Shown in pieces: positions 40,501-48,614 of a DNA stretch of 64,000 nucleotides. Every line of letters begins with the position of its first letter. The stretch's first letter is position 1. The translations under genes were made by a program, and so were the position numbers. The stretch covers positions 1,116,001 through 1,180,000 of the forward strand of contig OZ253959.1 in NCBI GenBank assembly GCA_965267425.1. The letters are read 5' to 3'. The stretch is from G965267425 sp965267425. Lineage in GTDB: Bacteria > Bacteroidota > Bacteroidia > Flavobacteriales_E > Vicingaceae. A model generated the notes under the pieces. It saw nothing but the letters and a program-made list of their open reading frames with translations. It was not told the DNA's origin and ran no database searches.

Positions 40501-40730
40501 TCACTTTCCATGAAGATTTCAAATTCTTTTCCATCCCAACGGTTTAGTCCAGACATTGTGCCAATCCAAAAGATCCCATCGTCACCCTGAATTACAGAAG
40601 TAATAACAGATTGTGAAAGGCCTTCTTCAACTCCCAGATGTTTGAAGCTATAGGTTTGGGCTTTTAACGAAACAGCAAGTAACAGCAACAAGCCAATACT
40701 CAGTAGTCCGTGCTTGATTAAGCTTCGCAT
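37533..40730 (-). CDS. Two-component-regulator-propeller sensor with SpoIIE/PP2C phosphatase output
   Basis: 1065 residues. A signal peptide precedes ~640 residues of propeller repeats (recurring IWIGT, NIWFG, LSSNTPYSL-type blades). A Y_Y_Y domain (about 673-745, EYQYFLKGFDQTWSP and PPGQYEFKIKAS) comes next, then one membrane helix at about 758-777, a coiled coil and a SpoIIE-type PP2C domain (about 840-1065; VSGDFYW, AADCTGHGVPGAFMS, DGMDIALCS, FSDGYADQFGG). A periplasmic signal would control a cytoplasmic Ser/Thr phosphatase; no histidine kinase module is present. It overlaps the upstream gene by 13 bases. Confidence 0.93.
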   Translation of the reverse strand: MRSLIKHGLLSIGLLLLLAVSLKAQTYSFKHLGVEEGLSQSVITSVIQGDDGIFWIGTMSGLNRWDGKEFEIFMESDGLAENWITSGMKDRNGNIWFGHWGGGLSYYEKSTGELFDLRFELYTNYKSVQAIFEDHNGKIWIATDGNGILEYDPESREVLSIQKKDGFTSNAASSICEDDKNRIWFATEQGLVIHHGRTDKDNTRSFTNIDESQGLSSNLVNSVYYAGDNILLASTEFNGLNIIDISDLQNLKIKILSEKSGFNSSKIQVAVSDNQGNIWVGTKDKGVIKYSSETNKSTVFSTRQGLNYFKVNTLFEDRENNMWIGTDLGMNLFRGDEFLIYNEFDGLPNNIVWSIEQDNNDVFWLGTNEGLVKMKFADKGEDAERQIVELVTYTTKQGLSNNAVLSVYPSSNNEVWCGTAYGGVNILKDGRIRTIDSLTGLASNTVFSIHADQNGNHWVGTEKGVSRIDASGNVENFDSKDGLGGDNIYKVYRDTKNRIWFASLGGFLTSYENGKFIRWNKERDLSYKFITSITEDLDGNIWFGAYGNGIFKYDGTEFKNYTIQDGLSSNTPYSLVCDNNNEIWIGTNMGFDKFNYQNMTIKNYSENEGFMGVEPNPNAICKDSKGNIWVGTIMGAVKFELSQEIKNLVEPVTFLKNIKVHHEIYQFPEDSTFSYSQNHITFKYVGISLRNPEHVEYQYFLKGFDQTWSPVTSDQDVVYSNLPPGQYEFKIKASNNDDVWNELPTGYKFTILPPFWQTWWFFVLCVVIVGATLYYGDKYRTRKLIADKEKLELKVEERTVEIAEKNQQLAQKNKDILDSITYAKRIQTAILPNSNQIATSLESSFVFFKPKDIVSGDFYWLEKVNGKILFAAADCTGHGVPGAFMSIIGHNGLNKIVKEEGITAPNVILERLDEFVSNTIQGNEDMGVRDGMDIALCSLDTKNMKLEYSGAFNPLYLVRDSELNITKANRRPIGGYIGEELPPFINHEIEVKKGDSIYIFSDGYADQFGGPQQKKFTYKRFRDLFVESNEKNMDEQKRILESKIDEWKGEIEQIDDIVVFGVKVV

Positions 40731-42121
40731 AGGTATTCTGATGATAAGTGATTATTTAATTCTCCACAATAACTGTCTTCATCGATTTCTACATTGTCGA
40801 CATGATAAGTAGTAAAGAAGAAAAATGAGGTTTTTTTGATAAAAGTTACGGTCTTACCTGGATAGATAATGGAAGTTTTTTCAATTCCGCCCGCAAAAAA
40901 TTCTTGATACTCAGTGATAACTTCAGGTTTTATATCCATAGATACAGGTGGATTGAGTCTATACTTTTCCTTTTTTCTAAATATTTCAGCTATGGCCACT
41001 GTTTTAATTAAAGCACGAAAACGGTCTTCCCGAATTTCTCGGTTGTAAAACCGCTTTTGTTGTTCTCGCAAAGAAATAGAATTGAAAACTCTCAATTCTT
41101 CACGGATCGACTTTTCAACTTCTTTCCTTTTGATGGCCAATTGTTCCTGAACACGTCCTTTTCTTTCATCTTCAATAATGACCGTATCAATTTCAAGTGT
41201 AATTACACGAGGCTTTACTTTAATGATATCTTCTTCACTGGCATCCACAATTTCAACCAAATCCATGTCTTCTTCCTCTTCAATACTCCCTGCATAAATT
41301 TCGTCCCTGTCAAAGCCGTCATCAACAAATGTATCCAGTTGACCCGTTTCTTGTTCTTCTTCAAGGGCTTCTTCCATCGTCAATTCTTCAGTTACTTCAT
41401 CTTCCTCATCCTCTTTTGAATCATTCATCAAGTCCATGATGTTCCGATGACCGCGTTTGTTGACTGCTTTTTTCTTTTTGGGTTCTTCAAAAACTATGCG
41501 TGGACTTTTTTTAGCTTTTGCAGGTTTGTTTGCTGCAGCCAATTCTTCCGCTGTAGGAACTTTTTCCTCTTTTAGAACGTCCCTTCTTCGTTGTTTTAAA
41601 ACAGCCAATTGATTTCTGAAACCTTCAAGGCTCACAACAACTTTTTCATCGTACTTCTTGTCATAGCTATACTCATCCTTTTCAGGATAATATCGAATTT
41701 TCATCAAGGGCTGATTCAACAATGAATAGTTCATCCCATCAACTCGTTCAAAGATTTCAGTTTCTAATTTGAATAAACCACCTGCTCCCTGCGCTAATTT
41801 TTCAGCAGGAATACTCGTATTCACTAGCACTTTGGTGGTGACATGATATTCCATGTCAAATAGAAACAAATACTCATGATTAAAGTTTAGCTGTGTTTCA
41901 AACCTGCCTTTATCATCGCAAGTAATTTGTTTGAAAAATTTGCCATCTTGTTTAACAATGACATTGACGCGATAATCGGGGTAAGCTTTTTTATTGTAAA
42001 AAACAGTTCCTGTAGTAGTTACATAGCTATCTCCTTGCTGGCTCTTAGAGACAAACGCAAATCCAATTCCAATTAAGCAGAAAAGGATTAAATAGGTCAA
42101 TTGATTAATAAGTCGCTTCAA
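40718..42121 (-). CDS. Exported protein with carboxypeptidase-regulatory-like domain and acidic linker
   Basis: 467 residues from TTG 42119-42121, which yields a signal/anchor (LINQLTYLILFCLIGIGFAF). A ~90-residue beta-sandwich (TTTGTVFYNKKAYPDYRVN, GRFETQLNFNHEYLF) resembles CarboxypepD_reg-like domains. A basic patch (KPAKAKKSPRIVFEEPKKKK) is followed by a strongly acidic stretch (EDEEDEVTEELTMEEALEEE) and then a helical region rich in RKE. The C-terminus reads SFFFFTTYHVDNVEID and has two cysteines. It overlaps and probably co-operates with the propeller phosphatase gene. Function unknown. Confidence 0.7.
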   Translation of the reverse strand: MKRLINQLTYLILFCLIGIGFAFVSKSQQGDSYVTTTGTVFYNKKAYPDYRVNVIVKQDGKFFKQITCDDKGRFETQLNFNHEYLFLFDMEYHVTTKVLVNTSIPAEKLAQGAGGLFKLETEIFERVDGMNYSLLNQPLMKIRYYPEKDEYSYDKKYDEKVVVSLEGFRNQLAVLKQRRRDVLKEEKVPTAEELAAANKPAKAKKSPRIVFEEPKKKKAVNKRGHRNIMDLMNDSKEDEEDEVTEELTMEEALEEEQETGQLDTFVDDGFDRDEIYAGSIEEEEDMDLVEIVDASEEDIIKVKPRVITLEIDTVIIEDERKGRVQEQLAIKRKEVEKSIREELRVFNSISLREQQKRFYNREIREDRFRALIKTVAIAEIFRKKEKYRLNPPVSMDIKPEVITEYQEFFAGGIEKTSIIYPGKTVTFIKKTSFFFFTTYHVDNVEIDEDSYCGELNNHLSSEYLCEA

Positions 42122-42144
42122 AATTTCGTCTAGAAATTTATAAT

Positions 42145-42173
42145 CAAATATAACTTAATTGGTAATATACCAA
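42145..42173 (-). promoter_or_regulatory. Promoter for the acidic protein-phosphatase operon
   Basis: Minus strand: TTG (42171-42173), 18 bp, TATATTTG (42145-42152), 23 bp before the TTG start at 42121. Both elements match consensus. Confidence 0.65.
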
Positions 42174-42198
42174 AAAAGTACAAAGATGTATACGTAAT

Positions 42199-43608
42199 TT
42201 AAGCCCCAAAGGTTTTATGGGTGGCTTCCAGAATCTTAAAAGCTGATTCGCTGTCCTTGGATTCCGCGTATGTTCTCAAGACTGGTTCCGTGCCTGAAGG
42301 CCTTATCATAACCCATTGTTCGTTATCAAAATAGTATTTGTAACCGTCAATGGATTCTGAATCCTGAACATCGTAATTACCAAACTGTTTGTAAGCACCT
42401 TCAACACAGTTGGCCATTACTTCTTGCTTTTTATTTTCGGTTAAATGCAAGTCAATTCTTTCAAAGGCAAAAGGCCCTACAATTTCATAAACCTCATCTA
42501 TCAACTCACTCAATTTTTTACCTGACTTCACCATGTATTCCCATATGGTCAATCCAATCCATAAGCCGTCTCTTTCTGGAATATGTCCTTTAATCGCAAT
42601 TCCTCCGGATTCTTCTCCTCCAAGAAGAACGTCTTCAGTGACCATTATTTTTGCTACGTGTTTAAACCCTACAGGAACTACCTGAACCGGTAATCCATAA
42701 TGCTTACACAATTTAACCACTTTAGGACTAACGGAAAAGGCAATCACCACCTTGCCACTCATTTTTTTGATCTCAACCAGGTACTTAATCAAAAGCAGAA
42801 TAATATGGTGAGAATCGATAAATCTACCTTTTTCGTCATACAGTCCAATTCTATCTGCATCCCCGTCAGTTGCTAATCCGCAAGCAATTTGCTCGTTAGC
42901 ATTGGCAATTAAGTCACTGAATGGTTCGAGATTTCTGTGAATTGGCTCAGGTGCTACTCCGTTGAATCCAGGATTGTTTTCCGCGTTCATAAAGGTCATT
43001 TCCGGCATGAGCTTTCTCATGACATCTTGTCCAGCCCCAAACATTGGGTTATAGGCAAATCCCATATCAGCGTTGCGAATGCTTTCCAAGTCAAAATTGG
43101 ACTTGATTTTCTCCATGTACAACGCTTCTAAATCAATTTTTTCGATTTGACCTTTCTTCACAAGTTGGTCAATGGACAATTGATCCAGAATTAAACCATG
43201 TTCAGCGGGAATCAATTTTTCAACTTCGGTAATGTTTTCCGGAAGCATAGGCCCACCAAAATGGGCTTTCAATTTGTACCCATTGTATTCCGGAGGGTTA
43301 TGACTTGCCGTGATAACCACACCTAAACTGGCGCCCAATTCTTTTGTAGCCAAAGAAATCATTGGAGTAGTCGCTATGCCATCATGCAAATAGACCTTTA
43401 TGCCGTTGTTTGCTATGATTTTTGCAGTGGTTTCAGCAAACATTTTTCCACCAAACCGGCAATCATGACCAATGACAACTGCTTGATCCTTCATGTTTCT
43501 TTTGACCCATAAAGCTGTTGCAACCGCTACTCTGGCTACATTGTCTGTTGTATATTCCTTTGCTATGATTGCTCTCCAACCGTCTGTACCGAATTTTATC
43601 ACTGCCAT
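42199..43608 (-). CDS. Phosphoglucomutase / phosphomannomutase
   Basis: 469 residues in four alpha-D-phosphohexomutase domains. The phosphoserine loop is TASHNPPEYNG at residues 100-110 (S102), the metal loop DGDADRIG near 250, the sugar-binding loop GGEESGGIA and the phosphate-binding RPSGTEPVLR near the end. It interconverts hexose 1- and 6-phosphates, supplying sugar nucleotides for wall and surface polysaccharide. It has its own -7 element (43629-43636) just after the mltG stop. Confidence 0.95.
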   Translation of the reverse strand: MAVIKFGTDGWRAIIAKEYTTDNVARVAVATALWVKRNMKDQAVVIGHDCRFGGKMFAETTAKIIANNGIKVYLHDGIATTPMISLATKELGASLGVVITASHNPPEYNGYKLKAHFGGPMLPENITEVEKLIPAEHGLILDQLSIDQLVKKGQIEKIDLEALYMEKIKSNFDLESIRNADMGFAYNPMFGAGQDVMRKLMPEMTFMNAENNPGFNGVAPEPIHRNLEPFSDLIANANEQIACGLATDGDADRIGLYDEKGRFIDSHHIILLLIKYLVEIKKMSGKVVIAFSVSPKVVKLCKHYGLPVQVVPVGFKHVAKIMVTEDVLLGGEESGGIAIKGHIPERDGLWIGLTIWEYMVKSGKKLSELIDEVYEIVGPFAFERIDLHLTENKKQEVMANCVEGAYKQFGNYDVQDSESIDGYKYYFDNEQWVMIRPSGTEPVLRTYAESKDSESAFKILEATHKTFGA

Positions 43609-43628
43609 TTACTCTATTTTTTGGGCCG

Positions 43629-43636
43629 CAAAGGTA
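43629..43636 (-). promoter_or_regulatory. -7 promoter element of the phosphohexomutase gene
   Basis: TACCTTTG on the minus strand, 20 bp before the ATG at 43608 and located just past the mltG stop codon. No well-spaced TTG seen. Confidence 0.4.
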
Positions 43637-43640
43637 GCAA

Positions 43641-44684
43641 TTACCTGTATATTTTACGTTTATTTAACTCTCTTCGGTAACGTGCAGCATAAATATTATG
43701 TTGCCTGTTGGTTTTAGCAAAATTGTGGTACCCTGAAAAGTCTTCTTTGGCACACATATAGAGGTAATCATGCTGTTCATAATTCAATACTGCCTTTATC
43801 GAAGATATTTCGGGAAGACAAATGGGCCCCGGTGGTAAACCAGCATATTTGTATGTATTGTACGGCGAGTCAATTTTTCTGTCCGCATCCAAAACCCGTT
43901 GAATGTTAAAGTCTCCAATGGCGAAAATAATGGTGGGGTCGGATTGCAGGCGCATTTTTTTTCGAAGCCTGTTCACATATAATCCAGCAACTTTGGGTCG
44001 CTCATCAATACGTATGGATTGCTCAGCCTGAACAATAGAAGCTAATATGGAGACTTCAGATTGAGATAATCCCAGTTTCTTTGCTTTGCTTTTCCGTGCA
44101 TCAGTCCAAAATATTTTGTACTCCCTGGCCATTCGATCTACAAACTGTGTGGCTGAGGTATTCCAATGAAATTCATAGGTGTTTGGAATAAACATGGTAA
44201 TTATTTTATTCCGGGTAAATCCATATTGGGAAACAAAGCCATCATCTCTGAGTAATTTGACAATAGATGTAGAATCCGTTTCGAGTTTTCTACCAACAAT
44301 TCCAGCCAGTTCATTGATGGTTCGAACATTATTGAATGTCACATCAACAGGAATCTGTTCGCCGGATCGAAGAAGATTGATTAGTTCATTGTTGCTCATT
44401 TTATTTGAGAGCAAGTATCTTCCTGGTTTTACATGACGATGATAGTTTTTAACCTCTGCCAACCATAAAAATGAACTTCTGTTGATCAAATAACCTTGCT
44501 CAAACAGCGCCTGCTCAACATCTTCAATGGTGCTTTCAGTTGGGATGTAGAAATATTCACTATTTGGACCTGGAATGCGCGTATTAACTTTATAAATCTT
44601 GTTGTAAATCTGATAAAGCGTGATTCCCATTCCAATCACTGCAATGAGGACGACAAATAAAATGACTCGCTTTACCGATTTCAT
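43641..44684 (-). CDS. mltG: Endolytic murein transglycosylase MltG
   Basis: 347 residues. One N-terminal membrane helix (ILFVVLIAVIGMGITLYQIY) anchors the periplasmic YceG domain. The LysM-like subdomain reads IPTESTIEDVEQALFEQGYL, and the catalytic region is SILASIVQAEQ, DERPKVAGLYVNRL and MRLQSDPTIIFAIGD, with the catalytic Glu in VQAEQ. It cuts nascent glycan strands and helps set their length. Its ATG overlaps the stop of the upstream GNAT gene by 4 bases (ATGA), so the two are translationally coupled. Confidence 0.95.
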   Translation of the reverse strand: MKSVKRVILFVVLIAVIGMGITLYQIYNKIYKVNTRIPGPNSEYFYIPTESTIEDVEQALFEQGYLINRSSFLWLAEVKNYHRHVKPGRYLLSNKMSNNELINLLRSGEQIPVDVTFNNVRTINELAGIVGRKLETDSTSIVKLLRDDGFVSQYGFTRNKIITMFIPNTYEFHWNTSATQFVDRMAREYKIFWTDARKSKAKKLGLSQSEVSILASIVQAEQSIRIDERPKVAGLYVNRLRKKMRLQSDPTIIFAIGDFNIQRVLDADRKIDSPYNTYKYAGLPPGPICLPEISSIKAVLNYEQHDYLYMCAKEDFSGYHNFAKTNRQHNIYAARYRRELNKRKIYR

Positions 44685-45217
44685 GTATCCTGATCATTTG
44701 GGATAGGACGAATGTATTGCAGGAAGTATTCATCCATCCATTCACCTTTTTGCTTTGTCCATCTTTTTTTGATGCCACTTATTTCAAAACCGGCATTCTT
44801 AAACAATCGCAGACTTTCAGCATTATTGGACGCGATGTTGCAATACAACTGGTTAAGTCCAAATTGTTCGAACATGTAATTTTTGGCAAGTGCTATGGCT
44901 TCTGTTGCATATCCTTTTTTACGGTCTGATTCCTCGGCTATCAAGATTCCGATTCCAGCTCTTAAATTTTTGGGATCAAACTCAAAGAAATCAAGACAAC
45001 CCACGCAATTTTTTTCCACGTCAGTAATCATTAAACGCAATTGACGAGTGGCATAAAAATCTTGGCCTGACAACACAAATTGCTCAAGCGTATGCCTGGA
45101 AAATGGAACATTGGTGTTGCTCACAGGCCAAATGTCGCTGTTGTTTTCCCACAAATAGAGTTTATCAACGTCAGCAGGTTCAAGGGCTCTAAGTTCGATT
45201 AGTCTACCTTCTAACAT
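44681..45217 (-). CDS. GNAT family N-acetyltransferase (RimJ/RimL or SpeG type)
   Basis: 178 residues opening MLEGRLIELRALEPADVDKLYLWEN, the usual start of the RimJ/RimL/SpeG branch (Acetyltransf_3). The acetyl-CoA loop is ESDRKKGYATEAIAL, and QLYCNIASNNAESLRLFKNAGF is the conserved C-terminal strand-helix. SpeG acts on spermidine and RimJ/L on ribosomal protein N-termini; the sequence does not decide. The gene sits between dapF (1-base overlap) and mltG (4-base overlap), so it is part of that operon. Confidence 0.88.
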   Translation of the reverse strand: MLEGRLIELRALEPADVDKLYLWENNSDIWPVSNTNVPFSRHTLEQFVLSGQDFYATRQLRLMITDVEKNCVGCLDFFEFDPKNLRAGIGILIAEESDRKKGYATEAIALAKNYMFEQFGLNQLYCNIASNNAESLRLFKNAGFEISGIKKRWTKQKGEWMDEYFLQYIRPIPNDQDT

Positions 45218-45993
45218 TATACTTTGGTTGATCCTTTAAATACTTTTTCAGCTGGTCCTGTCATCCAAATGTTCTGAAACACCTGATCTTTTTCAATTTG
45301 AAAGGAAACGTTAACGTCTCCTCCTCGTGTATGGACCAGGCAATGATCTTTCAAATTTAATTTCCCGTCGAGGAAGGTGGCTAAGGCAATTGCAGTTGTT
45401 CCGGTTCCTGAAGAAAATGTTTCGTTTTCTACTCCTCTTTCGTAAATTCTTACTCTGACACCGTCATTTTCATACATGACGAAATCAACATTGGTTCCAC
45501 CTGGTTGATATGATGCTGAATAACGAATGTTCCTTCCTTCGGTAATTACATCAATTTTATCCACATCATCTACAAACACAACATGATGGGGAGATCCGGT
45601 GTCAATGAAATAATGATCAATTCCTTTTTTGACATCATGAACGTCCTTCATTTTAATGGAAATTTTGTCATCTACAATCTTTCCAAAATGAAGGCCATCA
45701 ATGGCCGTAAATTGGCAGCTATCTTGAACGAGACCTAATTCATGGGCAAATCGAACAGCACATCTGCTGCCATTTCCGCAAAAACTTTGTGATGCATCAG
45801 GATTGTAGAAATTCATGTAAAAATCAGAATCATCATGAGGTTCTAACAATATAACTCCGTCTGAACCTATTCCAAAATGCCTATGGCAAAGCATTTTAAC
45901 CTGTTCATCCGATAACGAGATTTCATTGTTCATGTTATCAATGACAATAAAATCATTACCCGTTCCGTGATATTTTACAAAATTTATTTCCAT
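45217..45993 (-). CDS. dapF: Diaminopimelate epimerase-like protein lacking the second catalytic Cys
   Basis: 258 residues, normal for DapF, which converts LL- to meso-diaminopimelate for lysine and peptidoglycan. MEINFVKYHGTGNDFIVID is a perfect family start, and the first catalytic cysteine is C72 in SFCGNGSRCA. At the second site, where DapF carries Cys in a (S/A)CGTG motif after ERGVExET, this protein reads ERGVENETFSSGTG with Ser195 (codon TCA, 45409-45411). The surrounding sequence is otherwise well conserved. Either activity is altered or another enzyme does this step. It overlaps the GNAT gene by one base. Confidence 0.9.
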   Translation of the reverse strand: MEINFVKYHGTGNDFIVIDNMNNEISLSDEQVKMLCHRHFGIGSDGVILLEPHDDSDFYMNFYNPDASQSFCGNGSRCAVRFAHELGLVQDSCQFTAIDGLHFGKIVDDKISIKMKDVHDVKKGIDHYFIDTGSPHHVVFVDDVDKIDVITEGRNIRYSASYQPGGTNVDFVMYENDGVRVRIYERGVENETFSSGTGTTAIALATFLDGKLNLKDHCLVHTRGGDVNVSFQIEKDQVFQNIWMTGPAEKVFKGSTKV

Positions 45994-46050
45994 TTGGGAT
46001 TCGATTCATCAAAATAAAGCAAAAAGGATCAAACTCAATTGCTAAATTTA

Positions 46051-46068
46051 TGTTAACAATTATTAACA
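46051..46068. promoter_or_regulatory. Palindrome upstream of the HtrA gene
   Basis: TGTTAA (46051-46056) and TTAACA (46063-46068) form an inverted repeat around CAATTA, in the divergent dapF/htrA gap. Could be an operator; may also be chance in AT-rich DNA. Confidence 0.25.
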
Positions 46069-46118
46069 GCGCATTTCATCATAATGCCCAATGTTCAGAG
46101 TTAATTTTATAGAAAACT

Positions 46119-46126
46119 TAAATTTG
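46119..46126 (+). promoter_or_regulatory. -7 promoter element of the HtrA gene
   Basis: TAAATTTG, 20 bp upstream of the ATG at 46147 (11 bp before the alternative ATG at 46138). Confidence 0.5.
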
Positions 46127-46146
46127 ATTTACAATTGATGATAACT

Positions 46147-47586
46147 ATGAAAAAGATAGCGATGATATCCTTGGCAGCAGTGATAGGTTCGCTGGTGTCG
46201 ATTGCCACGTATAAATTGTTTGATGAACCTGCTCAAACAATTGTGTATGAAGAAACTCCAAAATACAATTCATTTGTCAACAACATTCCTGCAGCGTCCG
46301 TTGGAAGTAAGGATTTTGTGGCGGCAGCTGACATGTCGTTGAATGCTGTGGTGCATGTGAAAACCAAAGGTGAACAAGAGGTTTACGATCCGTTTCATTA
46401 CTTTTTCTACGGTCAGGGAAAATCCAGAGAGGTGATGTCTTCGGGTTCTGGAGTTATATTATCTGCTGATGGTTACGTGGTCACCAACAATCATGTGATT
46501 CAGAATGCCAATGAAATAGAAATTGTAACCAATGATCGTCAGACATTTGATGCAAAAATTATTGGAACCGATCCCAATACGGATTTAGCATTATTGAAAA
46601 TTGAAGGTAGTGAGCAATTGCCATACATTGCTTATGGTAATTCTGATCAACTGGAGGTAGGAGAATGGGTGTTGGCTGTAGGTAATCCTTTTAACCTGAC
46701 TTCCACGGTGACTGCAGGAATTGTGAGTGCCAAGGGTCGAAAAATCAATATTCTAAGATCAGATCCTCAATCCGGAATGTCTTCTATAGAATCATTTATT
46801 CAAACCGATGCAGCTGTCAATCCTGGAAATAGTGGAGGAGCTTTGGTGAATACGCAGGGACAATTGGTAGGGATTAACACGGCTATTCAATCCAGAACAG
46901 GCTCTTATATTGGTTATTCATTTGCCATACCTGTAAATATCGTGAAGAAGGTAGTGAGTGACTTGCGCGATTTTGGCGCAGTGCAACGTGCGTTCATTGG
47001 TGTGAATATCCGGGACATTGATAAAAAATTAGCTCAAGAGAAAGGCATTAAAGACATGAACGGTGTTTACGTGACTGGTCTTGCTGAAAAAGGTGCTGCA
47101 GCTGATGCCGGAATTCAAGAAGGAGACATCATTGTGAAAGTTGGAAATACAGACACTAAAAAAGTTTCTGAGTTGCAAGAGCAGATTGGTCAATTCAGGC
47201 CTGGAGATGAAGTGCTCATCACACTTATTCGAGATAATAAAGAGCTGGAGAAAAAGATGGTGCTCAAAAATATTGAAGGAAATACTGAAATTGTAAAAGT
47301 GGAAAAGCCATCATCACTTGCTGAATTAGGAGCGAATTTTCAGGAAGTGTCAAAAGGGGAGATGAAGAAGCTAGGCATTTCAGGAGGCGTTAAAGTATCA
47401 CAGTTATATAGTGGAAAATTGCGTCAGGCCGGAATGAAAGAAGGTTTTATCATAACCGAAATTGACAACAAACGTATAAACAACTTAGACGAATTATCTA
47501 AAGCGCTGGCAGGCAAGAAGGGAGGAGTGCTCTTTGAAGGATTGTATCCTAACGGAAGAGCAATGTATTACGGAGTCGGCATATAG
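46147..47586 (+). CDS. HtrA/DegP-family periplasmic serine protease
   Basis: 479 residues from ATG 46147 (ATG 46138 and TTG 46135 are in-frame alternatives). An N-terminal signal or anchor (MKKIAMISLAAVIGSLVSIA) precedes the trypsin-like domain with triad H116 (VTNNHVIQN), D146 (NTDLALLK) and S229 (NPGNSGGAL). Two PDZ domains follow (GVYVTGLAEKGAAADAGIQEG, and a second around GVKVSQLYSGKLRQAGMKEG). It degrades or refolds damaged envelope proteins. A strong terminator follows. Confidence 0.96.
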   Translation: MKKIAMISLAAVIGSLVSIATYKLFDEPAQTIVYEETPKYNSFVNNIPAASVGSKDFVAAADMSLNAVVHVKTKGEQEVYDPFHYFFYGQGKSREVMSSGSGVILSADGYVVTNNHVIQNANEIEIVTNDRQTFDAKIIGTDPNTDLALLKIEGSEQLPYIAYGNSDQLEVGEWVLAVGNPFNLTSTVTAGIVSAKGRKINILRSDPQSGMSSIESFIQTDAAVNPGNSGGALVNTQGQLVGINTAIQSRTGSYIGYSFAIPVNIVKKVVSDLRDFGAVQRAFIGVNIRDIDKKLAQEKGIKDMNGVYVTGLAEKGAAADAGIQEGDIIVKVGNTDTKKVSELQEQIGQFRPGDEVLITLIRDNKELEKKMVLKNIEGNTEIVKVEKPSSLAELGANFQEVSKGEMKKLGISGGVKVSQLYSGKLRQAGMKEGFIITEIDNKRINNLDELSKALAGKKGGVLFEGLYPNGRAMYYGVGI

Positions 47587-47608
47587 TCGATTCGCGGAAA
47601 TTGCTGCC

Positions 47609-47650
47609 ACCCCTGTTGGATTGGTTTACCATGAAAACAGGGGTTTTTTT
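47609..47650. terminator. Terminator after the HtrA gene
   Basis: ACCCCTGTT (47609-47617) pairs perfectly with AACAGGGGT (47636-47644), then seven T residues. It lies between convergent genes; the T run extends into the stop of the DUF4249 gene (47649-47651). Confidence 0.88.
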
Positions 47651-48614
47651 ATGGAATACACACAACCGTATCTTCCACAAATCCATATCCAGCCCATACA
47701 CCTAACGCATTTCCGGAAATATTACTCGGCACATTTGCCGGCACGGCGAATGGATTTCCCGTAGATACAGATTGAGTTTCAAATTGATTGACAAACAGAT
47801 AGACGTCAGGATCAATGGTGCAAAATTTGACTACCACGGTATCACCAACAGCATATTTTCTAGGAATATCACCAGGTCTGTCATTGACATCAGATTCAAA
47901 CGGCCTGGGATAACCAAATATTAACTGTACGCCATCGATAAATTTATCGTCAAAAGCAGACCCGTAAGGGGCATAGTATCTTCCGTCTTGTGTGCTACCA
48001 TCAACAATGTTTATTCTTCTGGCAAACCAGCGATAAGCATTTCCCCTTCCAGCTGGATCAGTGAGACTCGCATAAAGAAATCCAAAATCAGGTTCATCCA
48101 ATTCAAACCATAAACTGTCCAGGGCATGAGATGGTGGGATATTGGTAATGGAGGTATAGGTATCACCTTCGTAATTAATGGACAAAGCATATCTGGTTTC
48201 TTCTCGGCCAATGACTTCAAGTGTAGTGTAAACACAGATGTCAGCATCATTAATATTAATTAAAGAAATGTCAAGTGCTTCAGCAATTTGCGGAATGAAT
48301 TGCCTGAACTCTTCCGGAATATCAGACAAACAAACTTCAAACAAGGTATATGAAACCTGATCAACCGTGATTCTCACATCTGCGTCATGTACCTGAAGCT
48401 CTTCCAATGCATTTAAATCAGTGGGTTCAAAATACCCACTTGTGGTGGATAAGAATATGATAGGTGGGATGCCAGTTTCAATTCTTCCGTCCACCACTAG
48501 GCGTTTTTCAGCAGGAGGCACATCAATTTCAATTTGCTTCTCACATGATTGAAATGTAAGCATCAAAATAGAAGCTGCTATGGTCAAACAAACCTTTAAA
48601 ATTCGAAATTCCAT
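47649..48614 (-). CDS. DUF4249 lipoprotein (TonB receptor partner)
   Basis: 321 residues with a lipoprotein-like signal (LTIAASILMLTFQSC, Cys24) followed by EKQIEIDVPPAEKRLVVDG, the diagnostic DUF4249 opening. The family is beta-rich, surface-exposed and encoded next to TonB-dependent receptors in Bacteroidota, somewhat like SusD partners; its ligand is unknown. Here the start codon overlaps the end of the TonB receptor gene by 19 bases, so the two are one operon. Confidence 0.88.
   Translation of the reverse strand: MEFRILKVCLTIAASILMLTFQSCEKQIEIDVPPAEKRLVVDGRIETGIPPIIFLSTTSGYFEPTDLNALEELQVHDADVRITVDQVSYTLFEVCLSDIPEEFRQFIPQIAEALDISLININDADICVYTTLEVIGREETRYALSINYEGDTYTSITNIPPSHALDSLWFELDEPDFGFLYASLTDPAGRGNAYRWFARRINIVDGSTQDGRYYAPYGSAFDDKFIDGVQLIFGYPRPFESDVNDRPGDIPRKYAVGDTVVVKFCTIDPDVYLFVNQFETQSVSTGNPFAVPANVPSNISGNALGVWAGYGFVEDTVVCIP

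Noticed and set aside
41057..41419. 120-codon frame opposite the acidic exported protein gene
   Set aside because: Rich in Phe and Asn from the complement of Glu/Lys codons; a typical shadow of the acidic stretch.
46135..46146. TTG or ATG starts four or three codons upstream in the HtrA gene
   Set aside because: The ATG at 46147 gives the cleanest signal sequence; the alternatives remain possible and change little.
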